Assembly (NCBI RefSeq): GCF_000518985.1 | Contig: NZ_JAEQ01000011.1 | Coordinates: 1 to 64,000, forward strand | DNA: 64,000 bases | Reading direction: 5' to 3' | From: Chelativorans sp. J32 | GTDB taxonomy: Bacteria > Pseudomonadota > Alphaproteobacteria > Rhizobiales > Rhizobiaceae | In this document: positions 52,765 through 61,094 of the stretch, in pieces | Position numbering within the stretch: position 1 is the stretch's first letter | Layout of the letters: every line of letters begins with the position of its first letter | Notes under the pieces: generated by a model | What the model was told of the DNA's origin: nothing | The model's input: only the letters and a program-made list of their open reading frames with translations | The model's database searches: none | Program-made: the position numbers and the translations under genes

Positions 52765-53850
52765 ATGAAGATTGCACAGATCGCTCCGTTGGCCGAAAGC
52801 GTTCCCCCGCGTCTTTATGGCGGAACGGAGCGGATCGTCTCCTTTCTTACCGAGGAACTCGTTCGCCAGGGCCATGAAGTGACCTTATTCGCTTCAGCCG
52901 ATTCGCTTACGGCCGCGGAGTTGGTGCCTTGCAGCCAACGCGCGCTGCGCCTCGATACAAACGTGCGGGACCCTATCCCGCATCACCTGATCTTGCTGGA
53001 GGAAGTGCGCCGCCGGGCCGATGAATTCGACCTCCTGCACTTTCATATCGATCTTCTTCATTTTCCGCTGATCCGTCCCATCGCGCATCGCACGGTCACA
53101 ACCGTCCATGGACGGCTGGATTTGCCCGATCTTCTACCCTTTTATCAGAGATTCCCGGAAATCCCGGTTGTTTCCATTTCTGACAGCCAGCGGGCACCGC
53201 TCCCCATGGCGAACTGGATAGCGACCGTCCGGCATGGTCTGCCGCTCGATCTGCTTCCGTTCAGCCCGGTCGCCAAGGGTGGCTATCTCGCATTTCTCGG
53301 CCGCATATCGCCGGAGAAGCGCCCCGACCGCGCAATCGAAATCGCCGCGCGGACGGGCTTGCCTCTCAAAATCGCAGCGAAGGTAGACAAGGCGGATCAG
53401 CAATACTGGGACGGTTTCATCAAACCCATGATCGATCGGCATTCCAATGTCGAATATATCGGCGAGGTGAACGATCGCGGAAAGGCCGAGTTTCTCGGCA
53501 ATGCAGCCGCTCTCCTGTTTCCGATAGACTGGCCGGAACCCTTCGGCCTTGTCATGATTGAGTCCATGGCCTGCGGCACGCCGGTGATCGCCTTCCGATG
53601 CGGCTCGGTGCCGGAGGTGCTGGACCAAGATGTATCCGGATTCATCGTGACCTCGATAGATGAAGCAGTCGCGGCTGTACCGCGCGCGCTGGCAGCCGAC
53701 CGCGCAGGCGTACGCCGCCGCTTTGAGGAACGCTTCAGCGTCGGGCGCATGGCAGCCGACTATCTGGAGGTATATGAACGCTTGCTGCATCACCGGATGC
53801 GCACCGTTCCGTTTCCGGCTGAGGCGGTCGGAGTCCAGACGGTCGCCTAA
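52765..53850 (+). CDS. GT4-family glycosyltransferase
   Basis: The 361-residue GT-B enzyme starts MKIAQIAPLAESVPPRLYGG, with the N-terminal GGTERIVSFLTEELV. The C-terminal donor-binding domain has FLGRISPEKRPDRAIEIAARTG and FPIDWPEPFGLVMIESMACGTPVIAFRCGSVPEV, where the E7 motif is complete. AGGAGG is a strong ribosome site. The acceptor is unknown. It is followed by an amylo-alpha-1,6-glucosidase-like gene 26 bp away, and together they point to glucan or glycoside metabolism. Confidence 0.9.
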   Translation: MKIAQIAPLAESVPPRLYGGTERIVSFLTEELVRQGHEVTLFASADSLTAAELVPCSQRALRLDTNVRDPIPHHLILLEEVRRRADEFDLLHFHIDLLHFPLIRPIAHRTVTTVHGRLDLPDLLPFYQRFPEIPVVSISDSQRAPLPMANWIATVRHGLPLDLLPFSPVAKGGYLAFLGRISPEKRPDRAIEIAARTGLPLKIAAKVDKADQQYWDGFIKPMIDRHSNVEYIGEVNDRGKAEFLGNAAALLFPIDWPEPFGLVMIESMACGTPVIAFRCGSVPEVLDQDVSGFIVTSIDEAVAAVPRALAADRAGVRRRFEERFSVGRMAADYLEVYERLLHHRMRTVPFPAEAVGVQTVA

Positions 53851-53876
53851 GACCCGACTCGTCCAAGGAGGCAGTC

Positions 53877-56081
53877 ATGGACGACCGCAGCAACCCGCTT
53901 GCGCCCAATCCGGACGAATACGTCACGGCGCGTACGCCGCAATTCTTCATCGCCGCCACCGCTCCTCTGCAGGAGCGGCGGCCACGAACGCAGAAGCATG
54001 GCGACACCTTCTCCATGTTCGATCACAACGGAGACGCACTTTCGGGGCCCGCCAGCCCCGAAGGTATTTTTCATCGAGACACGCGATATCTCTCGCATCT
54101 CTTCCTTACCATCGGAGGAGAGCGCCCGCTCCTTTTGAGCTCGATGCTGCGTGACGACAATGCCCTGCTCACCTTCGATCTGGCGAACCCCGATCTCTAT
54201 GAGAATGGCTCCATCAGTCTTCAGCACGACCTCATTCATATCCGCCGAACACGCTTTCTCTGGAACGCAGCATGCTACGAGCGGATCAGCGTCAGGAATT
54301 ACGACGAGGAGACCCGCACCATCCGGCTGGAACTCGCTTTCGCGGCGGATTTCGCGGATCTCTTCGAGGTTCGGGGCGCCCGCCGGAAAAAGAGGGGTCA
54401 GATGCATCCGCCGCAGGTGGAGGCCGGGCGTGTCACCCTTTCCTATACGGGGCTCGACGGCGTTCTTCGCCGCACCATCATCCGTGTCGATCCCGCACCC
54501 GTCACCTTAACCGGCGAACACGCGGTGTTCGAGGTGCAGTTGAAGCCTCGCCAGACACGCCAGATCTTCATCGAGATCCTCTGCGATGCGGAGCCGCAGG
54601 ATTTCACCCCGCGCCGGCTCTTCTTCTCCAACCTTCTGGAGGCGCGCCGTTTCAATCGCGCGGCCGTCAGCAATGCAGCATCGGTGTCGACCTCCAATGA
54701 CGTCTTCAACGAAGCTGTCCGACGGGCCGTTGCCGACCTTTACATGCTCGTCACGGATACGGAGGACGGCCCCTATCCCTATGCCGGCATTCCATGGTTC
54801 AGCACCGTGTTCGGCCGGGATGCGCTCATCACTGCGCTCCAAACCCTCTGGTTGGACCCCTCGATCGCACGGGGCGTTTTGAAGCATCTTGCTGCGAACC
54901 AGGCCACCGAAGTGAATCCCGCAGCGGATGCGGAGCCGGGAAAGATCCTGCACGAGGTCCGCTATGGCGAGATGGCGGAGCTCGGTGAGGTTCCCTTCCG
55001 CCGCTATTACGGAAGCGTGGATGCCACGCCTCTCTTTGTCGTGCTCGCGGGAGCCTATCTCGATCGCACCGGGGATGTGGAAACCCTGAAATCTCTCTGG
55101 CCGAATATCGAGGCGGCGCTTTCCTGGATCGAGGAATATGGCGACAGGGATGGTGACGGCTTCGTGGAATATGGCCGTCGCACGGTGGAGGGGCTCGCCA
55201 ACCAGGGCTGGAAGGACAGTTTCGATGCAATCTTCCATGCCGATGGCAGCCTCGCGATAGGGCCCATCTCGGTCTGCGAGGTGCAAGCTTATGTTTATGG
55301 CGCGTGGAAAGCCGCGGCCAGGATCGCTTCGGCCATGGGGCTGCCCGAGCGGGCGCCCCAATTCGAGGCGAAGGCGGAGGAGCTTCGCGCGCGCTTCGAC
55401 AGGGTCTTTTTCGACGAGGAGTTGGGGACTTATGTTTTGGCGCTCGACGGCAACAACAAGCCTTGCCGGGTACGCGCTTCCAATGCCGGCCACGCGCTTT
55501 TCACGGGCATAGCTTATCCCGATCGTGCGCCGAGCGTCGTCGCGACGCTCATGGAGCGCTCGTCCTTTTCCGGGTGGGGTATCCGCACGGTTGCAACCAC
55601 CGAAGCCCGGTATAATCCCATGAGCTACCATAACGGCTCGGTTTGGCCGCACGACAACGCGTTGATAGCCGCCGGGCTCGCGCGCTACGGCTTCCGGAGC
55701 GAAGCCACGCGCGTGTTCGAGGGGTTGTTCATGGCCTCGACCTATATCGACCTGCGGCGGCTACCTGAGCTTTTTTGCGGTTTCCCCCGCCAAAGAAGCC
55801 GCGGGCCGACCTTTTATCCGGTGGCGTGCGCTCCTCAGGCCTGGGCCGCGGTCACGCCGCTTTCCATGCTGCAGTCCTGCCTTGGAATGGGCTTTGATCC
55901 CGGCGCAGGAACGCTCCTCTTCCATCAGCCCATCCTGCCCGAGTTCCTGGACGAAGTGACGCTGCGCGGGATCAGACTGCCTCAAGGCCGGCTGGATATC
56001 TTCCTGCGGCGGGTCGACGACGAGGTGGTGGTGCAGGTGCTCGACCGTGAAGGCGACACGCGCGTAACCACCACCTATTGA
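53877..56081 (+). CDS. Amylo-alpha-1,6-glucosidase/glycogen debranching-like protein
   Basis: The 734-residue protein has the N-terminal GDE domain (FSMFDHNGDALSGP, FHRDTRYLSHLFLTIGGERP) and a C-terminal six-hairpin glycosidase domain with YAGIPWFSTVFGRDALITAL, YRRYYGSVDATPLFVVLAGA and PHDNALIAAGLARYG. The acid residues in WKDSFDA and the later Asp-rich positions are in the usual catalytic region. Such proteins cut alpha-1,6 branches or act on trehalose-like and glucosyl compounds. It forms an operon with the GT4 gene. Confidence 0.87.
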   Translation: MDDRSNPLAPNPDEYVTARTPQFFIAATAPLQERRPRTQKHGDTFSMFDHNGDALSGPASPEGIFHRDTRYLSHLFLTIGGERPLLLSSMLRDDNALLTFDLANPDLYENGSISLQHDLIHIRRTRFLWNAACYERISVRNYDEETRTIRLELAFAADFADLFEVRGARRKKRGQMHPPQVEAGRVTLSYTGLDGVLRRTIIRVDPAPVTLTGEHAVFEVQLKPRQTRQIFIEILCDAEPQDFTPRRLFFSNLLEARRFNRAAVSNAASVSTSNDVFNEAVRRAVADLYMLVTDTEDGPYPYAGIPWFSTVFGRDALITALQTLWLDPSIARGVLKHLAANQATEVNPAADAEPGKILHEVRYGEMAELGEVPFRRYYGSVDATPLFVVLAGAYLDRTGDVETLKSLWPNIEAALSWIEEYGDRDGDGFVEYGRRTVEGLANQGWKDSFDAIFHADGSLAIGPISVCEVQAYVYGAWKAAARIASAMGLPERAPQFEAKAEELRARFDRVFFDEELGTYVLALDGNNKPCRVRASNAGHALFTGIAYPDRAPSVVATLMERSSFSGWGIRTVATTEARYNPMSYHNGSVWPHDNALIAAGLARYGFRSEATRVFEGLFMASTYIDLRRLPELFCGFPRQRSRGPTFYPVACAPQAWAAVTPLSMLQSCLGMGFDPGAGTLLFHQPILPEFLDEVTLRGIRLPQGRLDIFLRRVDDEVVVQVLDREGDTRVTTTY

Positions 56082-56085
56082 CACA

Positions 56086-56116
56086 CAGCCGCCTTCCTCA
56101 TCCAGGAAGGTGGCTG
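56086..56116. terminator. Long hairpin between convergent GDE and DUF1428 genes
   Basis: CAGCCGCCTTCCT and AGGAAGGTGGCTG form a 13-bp stem with one G-T pair and a five-base loop CATCC. It lies between two convergent genes. There is no clear U run, so it is a hairpin terminator of uncertain strength. Confidence 0.55.
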
Positions 56117-56123
56117 CGCCCTG

Positions 56124-56471
56124 TCAGAGACCGAGAAAAGGTTTGAACCCGCCATAGATCATCCGCTTGCCGTCAAACGGCATGTCTTCTGATTTCATGC
56201 GGGGATCCGCCATGACCTTGGCGAGGACCTGGTCGCGGTGCTCGCGCGATTCATAGATCACATAGGAGAACACAACGATCTCGTCTTCCTTCGCCTGCAC
56301 GGCACGCGGAAAGGACGTGAGTTCTCCATAGGGGACGTCATCGCCGAAGCATTCGACATAGCCGATCGCGCCATGCTCCCGCCAGACCTGCTCGCCGAGC
56401 TGGGCCTGACGCTTGTATTCCTCGATTTTGTCCTTCGGCAGAGGGATGATGAAGCCGTCGACATACGCCAT
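56124..56471 (-). CDS. DUF1428 family protein
   Basis: The 115-residue protein has the family opening MAYVDGFIIPLPKDKIEEYK, the FGDDVPYGELTSFPRAV block and the MPFDGKRMIYGGFKPFL end. DUF1428 proteins have a dimeric alpha-beta barrel (ferredoxin-like) fold with unknown function. GGAGAAT is a good ribosome site. It is probably a stand-alone gene. Confidence 0.9.
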   Translation of the reverse strand: MAYVDGFIIPLPKDKIEEYKRQAQLGEQVWREHGAIGYVECFGDDVPYGELTSFPRAVQAKEDEIVVFSYVIYESREHRDQVLAKVMADPRMKSEDMPFDGKRMIYGGFKPFLGL

Positions 56472-56547
56472 CGCAATTCTCCTTCGCTAGATTGCGGGCC
56501 TAGGACGAATGGAGAAGGCGCCAGCCGACATTCGGCAAGCAGAAAAT

Positions 56548-57459
56548 TCAGCGCTTCAGGCGCAGCAGAGCCGGAGTCGCCTGCTTATATCTCCTCATTG
56601 CCGAGGTCAGGTGGCTCTGGCTCGAGAAGCCACTGAGATACGCCACCTCTGCTATCGTCATATCGGTGTCGAGGAGGAGCTTTTCCGCAAAGCTGATGCG
56701 CAGATTGATGAGATACTTGTGCGGAGGTTCTCCAAAGGTTTTCGTGAATGCCTGGATAAAATACCCCGTGGACAGCTCGCAGAGGGCGGCGAGCTCGTTC
56801 ACCGAAAGCTTTCGGGCAAAATTTCCCTTGAGATACTCCTCGACCCGCTTGGCAGCCGCTACGGACAGACCACCCTTCGGTCGGCTGGCCGAGGTCGAAT
56901 GGCTCGTATAGCTACGCAGAATATGTATACCGAAGAGAGTGACGATCGAATCGACCAAGAGCTCGTTCGGCGGCTCCTCGCGGATCAGCTCCGCCTTGAG
57001 CATTTGCGCAAGTTGTAGCGCTTTCAGATCCACCGTGCCGAAGGGGAGTGGCTGGAGTTCCCACGGTCTACCGCCGAATTCGTGTTCGGCTAGCTCGGTA
57101 AGGCTTTCCGGCGGAAGTGCAACGGATATGTTTTCCCTATGGGAGTTCCATCTGCTCTCGCTTTCCAAGAAAGCCGGGCTGATGACGATCATGCCTACGG
57201 GAGCGTCGTAGGTGACAGGCTTCTCGCCTGCGAAGGCCGCAGTAATGTTTGCCGACGGCGCCAATGTTACGGCCACAAAATGCGTGTCGGACAAGAATCT
57301 CTGCGATCCGGGCGCGCGTACGGAATAGACCGCCCCACCCCTGTAGGTCGTCAGCCGTGGCCCGGCATCTCTCGGTATCGCATCCAATATGCGAGGATCA
57401 GCTGGCGGACGCTCCCAAGAGACACGTTCGCGCGGGCTCGTTCCTAAGTAATGTTGCAC
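56548..57459 (-). CDS. AraC-family transcriptional regulator
   Basis: The 303-residue protein has a divergent N-terminal domain and a C-terminal AraC-type two-HTH domain. The DNA-binding region is AAKRVEEYLKGNFARKLSVNELAAL through FTKTFGEPPHKYLINLRISFAEKLL, ending FSSQSHLTSAMRRYKQATP. The inducer and target genes are unknown. It could regulate DUF1428 or the SAF-domain dehydrogenase, but that is positional inference. Confidence 0.88.
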   Translation of the reverse strand: MQHYLGTSPRERVSWERPPADPRILDAIPRDAGPRLTTYRGGAVYSVRAPGSQRFLSDTHFVAVTLAPSANITAAFAGEKPVTYDAPVGMIVISPAFLESESRWNSHRENISVALPPESLTELAEHEFGGRPWELQPLPFGTVDLKALQLAQMLKAELIREEPPNELLVDSIVTLFGIHILRSYTSHSTSASRPKGGLSVAAAKRVEEYLKGNFARKLSVNELAALCELSTGYFIQAFTKTFGEPPHKYLINLRISFAEKLLLDTDMTIAEVAYLSGFSSQSHLTSAMRRYKQATPALLRLKR

Positions 57460-57712
57460 TGTTAGCCGCCGCCCCGACTAATTGTTTTGGGCACTTTCTT
57501 CTATTTCGCGGCCAATCGCAAGTTATAGCGCTGCCAGATGGGGCTGAAAAAAGCGCGCGGCTTTTTGTCCCAATTTCGGGAGTCTGAATGGGCGCTCGCC
57601 TCCCACGCGCGTTCCACCGCGGTGACACGCGCCTCAGCCTCGCCCTCGACGACTATATTGCCGCGAGCTTCACAACTATTCGTTGCTCCGCCCATTGTCC
57701 GTCAGCTTCGCG

Positions 57713-59032
57713 TCACGCCCCGTAGATCAGCCTGTCCTGTCTCGCTCGCAGTTCGGCGATCTTCGAGTTCTCGGGAGGAGCGGCATTGTCATAGGTAAGA
57801 AGATCGCCCTTGCGGATGGGCTTCAATACCTTGCCGCCTTGCAGCAGTCCGCACGGTATGGCTGCTGCCGCGCGAGCTTCGTCGGCTCTCATGATCCAGG
57901 CGCGGTAGCAATATTCCCCTATCGCATCAAGCCGATCGCCGGGCCTGAGATCCCGCTTCGCAACCGCACACACTTCGGCCACGGGCTTGGGAAGCGGGAC
58001 CATGTCCGCCTTGCGATAGAGAACCACGCGGGCACACGTGAGAGGCACTTCGAGCGAGGTGAGGTGGTATGGCCGGTGGAAAGTGAAATAAGGCCCCTCT
58101 CCCATCTTCAAATCCTCCATCCGCTCGCGGATCCGCGGATGCGACATCTCGGCGATGACGAATACGCCGGGTGCTACGCCCTTTCCGATCGAATAATCCA
58201 CCACGCCGGTGCGGGAGAGAACACCGCCGTCTTCTCTGGGGATCAGCGTCTTGTTGAGCTCAGCCAATGTGGCAGCTGGGCCGTGCATGCCCGGCTTGTC
58301 AGGCACAAGGCCGGTGGCATTTGCGATTGCCGCCATCTCGACCATCGTTTTCGAACCGTCGACGAACTCCACGAGCATGCGGACATTCATGTTCCGCCGC
58401 TCGGCCTCTTCCGCATAGTCGTCCGGGATCGCGTCCGTGTTGAGGGGGTTGTTCTTGCCCTTGCCCGCGGCGACGATGGTGTGGCCCATGGCGGAGACAA
58501 ACTCGATCAGCTCCATGCAGGCGGAGGGCTCATCGCCCGCGCCGAGCGAGTAGGTCACGCCCAACCGGTCGGCTTCGCTTTTGAGATAGGCGCCGATGGT
58601 CACATCCGCCTCGACATTCATCATGACGAGATGTTTGCCGTGCTCCATGGCGCGCAGGCCGATTTCCGCGCCGACCGCAGGAACCCCGGTTGCATCGACA
58701 ACGACATCGATAAGATCGCTTTCGATGATCTGGCCGGCATCTCCCGTCACCGCGATCCGACCGGCCTCGATCGTGCTGGCCATGGCGGCGGCGCTGTCGA
58801 CTATCTTCGCGTGACCCGGCTCCTGATAGGCGATCTCCGCCGCTTTCAGCGCTGATTCGGGCCGGAGTTCAGAGATCGCGCCGACTTCGATGCCGCGCAT
58901 ATGGGAAACCCGGGCCACGATGTCGGTCCCCATTTCGCCGGCTCCGATAAGGCCGATACGAATCGGCTTCCCAGTCTTGGCCCGCTCTTCCAGATCGCGC
59001 GCAAGCCCAACCAGCGCTACGTTGCTTGTCAT
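57713..59032 (-). CDS. NAD(P)-dependent dehydrogenase with C-terminal SAF domain
   Basis: The 439-residue protein has an N-terminal Rossmann fold (IGLIGAGEMGTDIVARVS), a homoserine-dehydrogenase-like catalytic region with VVVDATGVPAVGAEIGLRAME, and a C-terminal SAF-type domain near VCAVAKRDLRPGDRLDAIGEYCY. Members of this group are often annotated as FlgA-like or homoserine dehydrogenase-like; known relatives act on sugar acids. Its substrate cannot be read from the sequence. The CCUCCUCCC-loop RNA lies 155 bp upstream on the other strand. Confidence 0.75.
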   Translation of the reverse strand: MTSNVALVGLARDLEERAKTGKPIRIGLIGAGEMGTDIVARVSHMRGIEVGAISELRPESALKAAEIAYQEPGHAKIVDSAAAMASTIEAGRIAVTGDAGQIIESDLIDVVVDATGVPAVGAEIGLRAMEHGKHLVMMNVEADVTIGAYLKSEADRLGVTYSLGAGDEPSACMELIEFVSAMGHTIVAAGKGKNNPLNTDAIPDDYAEEAERRNMNVRMLVEFVDGSKTMVEMAAIANATGLVPDKPGMHGPAATLAELNKTLIPREDGGVLSRTGVVDYSIGKGVAPGVFVIAEMSHPRIRERMEDLKMGEGPYFTFHRPYHLTSLEVPLTCARVVLYRKADMVPLPKPVAEVCAVAKRDLRPGDRLDAIGEYCYRAWIMRADEARAAAAIPCGLLQGGKVLKPIRKGDLLTYDNAAPPENSKIAELRARQDRLIYGA

Positions 59033-59125
59033 GATATGCCTCCGGCTCAGCTCCTACGAGGGTTAAAGGGCTGGGAGGCACGCCGTCAAGGACGGCCATT
59101 TGCTGCGGTGCGACAGAATTGCACG

Positions 59126-59143
59126 GCTGTTATGCAAAACAGC
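59126..59143. repeat. Short inverted repeat upstream of the small RNA
   Basis: GCTGTT and AACAGC are perfect inverted repeats with a six-base ATGCAA spacer. It may be an operator or part of the small RNA promoter. A TTGCAC hexamer overlaps its left side, but no convincing -10 was found. Confidence 0.3.
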
Positions 59144-59187
59144 TCTTTAAATCCCGCGGCGAGCCCCCTATGTAAGCCGCAAGTTCT

Positions 59188-59305
59188 CGACGGGGCTCCT
59201 CCTCCCTAAAATCCCTGTCGGGTCGCGGTCAGCCTATCCTCCTCCCAGGCTGACCGACTCCAAAGGCACCCGCTGGACCTCCTCCCCCAGCGGGTGCTTT
59301 TTTTT
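59188..59305 (+). ncRNA. Small RNA with three CCUCCUCCC-loop hairpins (cuckoo/alpha-r14/CcsR-type)
   Basis: Three hairpins follow each other, each with CCTCCTCCC in the loop. Hairpin 1 pairs CGACGGGG (59188-59195) with CCCTGTCG (59213-59220), with one G-T pair. Hairpin 2 pairs GGTCAGCCT (59227-59235) with AGGCTGACC (59247-59255). Hairpin 3 pairs GCACCCGCTGG (59266-59276) with CCAGCGGGTGC (59287-59297) and is followed by T8, an intrinsic terminator. The three CCTCCTCCC motifs are at 59198, 59238 and 59278, exactly 40 bases apart. Known RNAs with this design pair with Shine-Dalgarno regions; the family name is by resemblance. The 5' end and promoter are not determined, and the 5' end may lie upstream of hairpin 1. 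Confidence 0.8.
59268..59305 (+). terminator. Intrinsic terminator of the small RNA (hairpin 3 plus T8)
   Basis: The third hairpin has an 11-bp GC-rich stem (59266-59276 with 59287-59297), directly followed by eight T (59298-59305). It ends plus-strand transcription 76 bp before the promoter of the GH13 gene. Confidence 0.85.
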
Positions 59306-59381
59306 GAGATTTCCGCACCCCTACAGCATCGGCCTGAAACCGGAATCGGTTTTCGGAAAGCACGATGCGTCGCCCTGGCTC

Positions 59382-59407
59382 GGAACGCTCTCTCGTATAA
59401 ATGCGTT
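59382..59407 (+). promoter_or_regulatory. EcfG-type promoter for the GH13 gene
   Basis: GGAAC-N17-CGTT (GGAAC 59382-59386, CGTT 59404-59407) is a perfect consensus match. It lies 43 bp before the ATG at 59451, after the small RNA terminator. Confidence 0.85.
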
Positions 59408-59450
59408 GGCTCCTCGAAGGCGCTATGGTTCGAGGGGTATTGCGAGGTTG

Positions 59451-61073
59451 ATGAGCGATTATTGGTGGAAGAACGCGGTAGTTTACGCGGTCGATGTAGA
59501 GCGGTTCTGCGATTCGGATGACGACGGCATAGGGGATTTCAAAGGGCTGACGTCCAAACTGGACTATATCGCCGAGCTCGGCGTCACCTGCATCTGGCTA
59601 CTTCCCTTCTATCCCTCCTTCGGCCAGGACAACGGCTACAGCATCACCGATTATCTACGCGTCGACACCCGCTTCGGCGTGTTCGAGGACTTCCTCGATT
59701 TCATTCATCGGGCCGGCGAGCACGGAATTCGCGTCGTTGTCGATCTCGTGGTGCACCATACATCAACCCATCACCCGTGGTTTCAGGCCGCTCGCTATAA
59801 CGAGAAGTCCCGTTACCGGAATTACTACATTTGGGCCCACAATCCTCCACCGACGCCGCCAGACAAGGGCACAATCTTCCCGGGTGAGGAAGAGACGGTC
59901 TGGACCTACGACGAGGTCGTGCGCGCCTATTACCACCACCGGTTCTATCACTTCGAACCCGGGCTCAATCACGCCAATCCCGATGTGCGCGACGAAATCG
60001 GGAGGATCATCGATTATTGGCTGAGCTTCGGCATTGCCGGGTTTCGCGTGGATGCGGCGTCACACATCCTGGAAAACCCGCTCGCCAAGTCCGGGGAGGA
60101 CGAGCACGCACCGGACATGTTGCGGGAGATGTTTGACAGGGCAACCGGAGCCAAGGCCGACATCGTCATGCTGGGCGAGGTGGACGAAAGCCCGGACAAG
60201 CTCGAGAAGTTCTTCGATGGAACACGGTTGAACATGATGTTCAACTTCCTGCTGAACAACTATCTCATTCTGGGGCTGGCGCAAGAAAAGGTGGAACCGA
60301 TCCAGCGTGGGTTGGCCATGCTTCCCGTGCCACCGGAAAATGGTCAATGGGCCAATTTCCTGCGCAATTTCGACGAAGCGGACCTGGAGCGGCTCACGCC
60401 TGAGGAGTTGGAGAGCGTTCTCCAGATTTTTGCGCCAAAGGAAGAGATGCGCATCTACGGGCGCGGCTTGAGGCGGCGTCTCGCGCCGATGCTGGATGGA
60501 GACGTACGCCGTCTGAAGATGGCGATGAGCCTTCTTTATTCCATGCCGGGCGTACCCGTTGTCGTTTATGGCGACGAAATCGGCATGGGAGAAGATCTTT
60601 CCCAAGAGGGGCGCAATTCCGTCCGCTCGCCGATGCAGTGGGACGGAGGCCGCAACGGCGGCTTTTCATCGGCCCGGAAGGAAAAGCTTGTCCAGCCGAT
60701 GGTCGATAAAGGCCGTTTCGGCTTCGAGCGCATCAATGCGGAGGCGCAGCGCAATGATCCGGATTCCCTCCTCTCCTTTGTCAAGCAACTCTCGATCTTG
60801 CGCCGCGAGCGTACCGAGATAGGCAGTGGTTTTTGCGCGTTCCTCGAGAGCGGTTCCGACCATGTGCTCGTGCATCATTACAAGTCCGAGGCCGCCCCGC
60901 TGGTCATGATACACAATCTCAACGGGCAGTCGGTGGATATCGATATCCAGCTGCCGGCCGGCGTGACCTCGCTGGGCGCTCTCTTCGGCGGCAAGACGCC
61001 GCCCGTCGAAAATGGACGGCTGCGTATGCCACTCGAACCTTACGGCGTGCGCTGGTTGGGTCTGCCGCGCTGA
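59451..61073 (+). CDS. GH13-family alpha-amylase/trehalose-synthase-like enzyme
   Basis: The 540-residue enzyme has the GH13 barrel. The nucleophile Asp201 is in AGFRVDAASH and the acid/base Glu243 in VMLGEVDES. The third Asp308 is in LRNFDEADL. Two usually conserved positions differ: the region I motif reads VVHHTS instead of VVNHTS, and the Asp308 motif has Phe instead of His (NFD instead of NHD). The likely activity is transglycosylation or hydrolysis of alpha-glucosides, and the deviations make the reaction uncertain. Start 59451 is after the promoter; upstream in-frame sequence runs through it. An SDR gene follows 21 bp later. Confidence 0.88.
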   Translation: MSDYWWKNAVVYAVDVERFCDSDDDGIGDFKGLTSKLDYIAELGVTCIWLLPFYPSFGQDNGYSITDYLRVDTRFGVFEDFLDFIHRAGEHGIRVVVDLVVHHTSTHHPWFQAARYNEKSRYRNYYIWAHNPPPTPPDKGTIFPGEEETVWTYDEVVRAYYHHRFYHFEPGLNHANPDVRDEIGRIIDYWLSFGIAGFRVDAASHILENPLAKSGEDEHAPDMLREMFDRATGAKADIVMLGEVDESPDKLEKFFDGTRLNMMFNFLLNNYLILGLAQEKVEPIQRGLAMLPVPPENGQWANFLRNFDEADLERLTPEELESVLQIFAPKEEMRIYGRGLRRRLAPMLDGDVRRLKMAMSLLYSMPGVPVVVYGDEIGMGEDLSQEGRNSVRSPMQWDGGRNGGFSSARKEKLVQPMVDKGRFGFERINAEAQRNDPDSLLSFVKQLSILRRERTEIGSGFCAFLESGSDHVLVHHYKSEAAPLVMIHNLNGQSVDIDIQLPAGVTSLGALFGGKTPPVENGRLRMPLEPYGVRWLGLPR

Positions 61074-61094
61074 TTTGCAGAACTGGAGGAAGCT

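Noticed and set aside
57501-57695. 64-residue minus-strand open frame between the AraC and SAF-domain genes
   Set aside because: It has plausible amino acid composition at its C-terminal end but no recognisable family, no clear ribosome site and lies in a short gap with several overlapping frames. I saw nothing else in this 253-bp gap.
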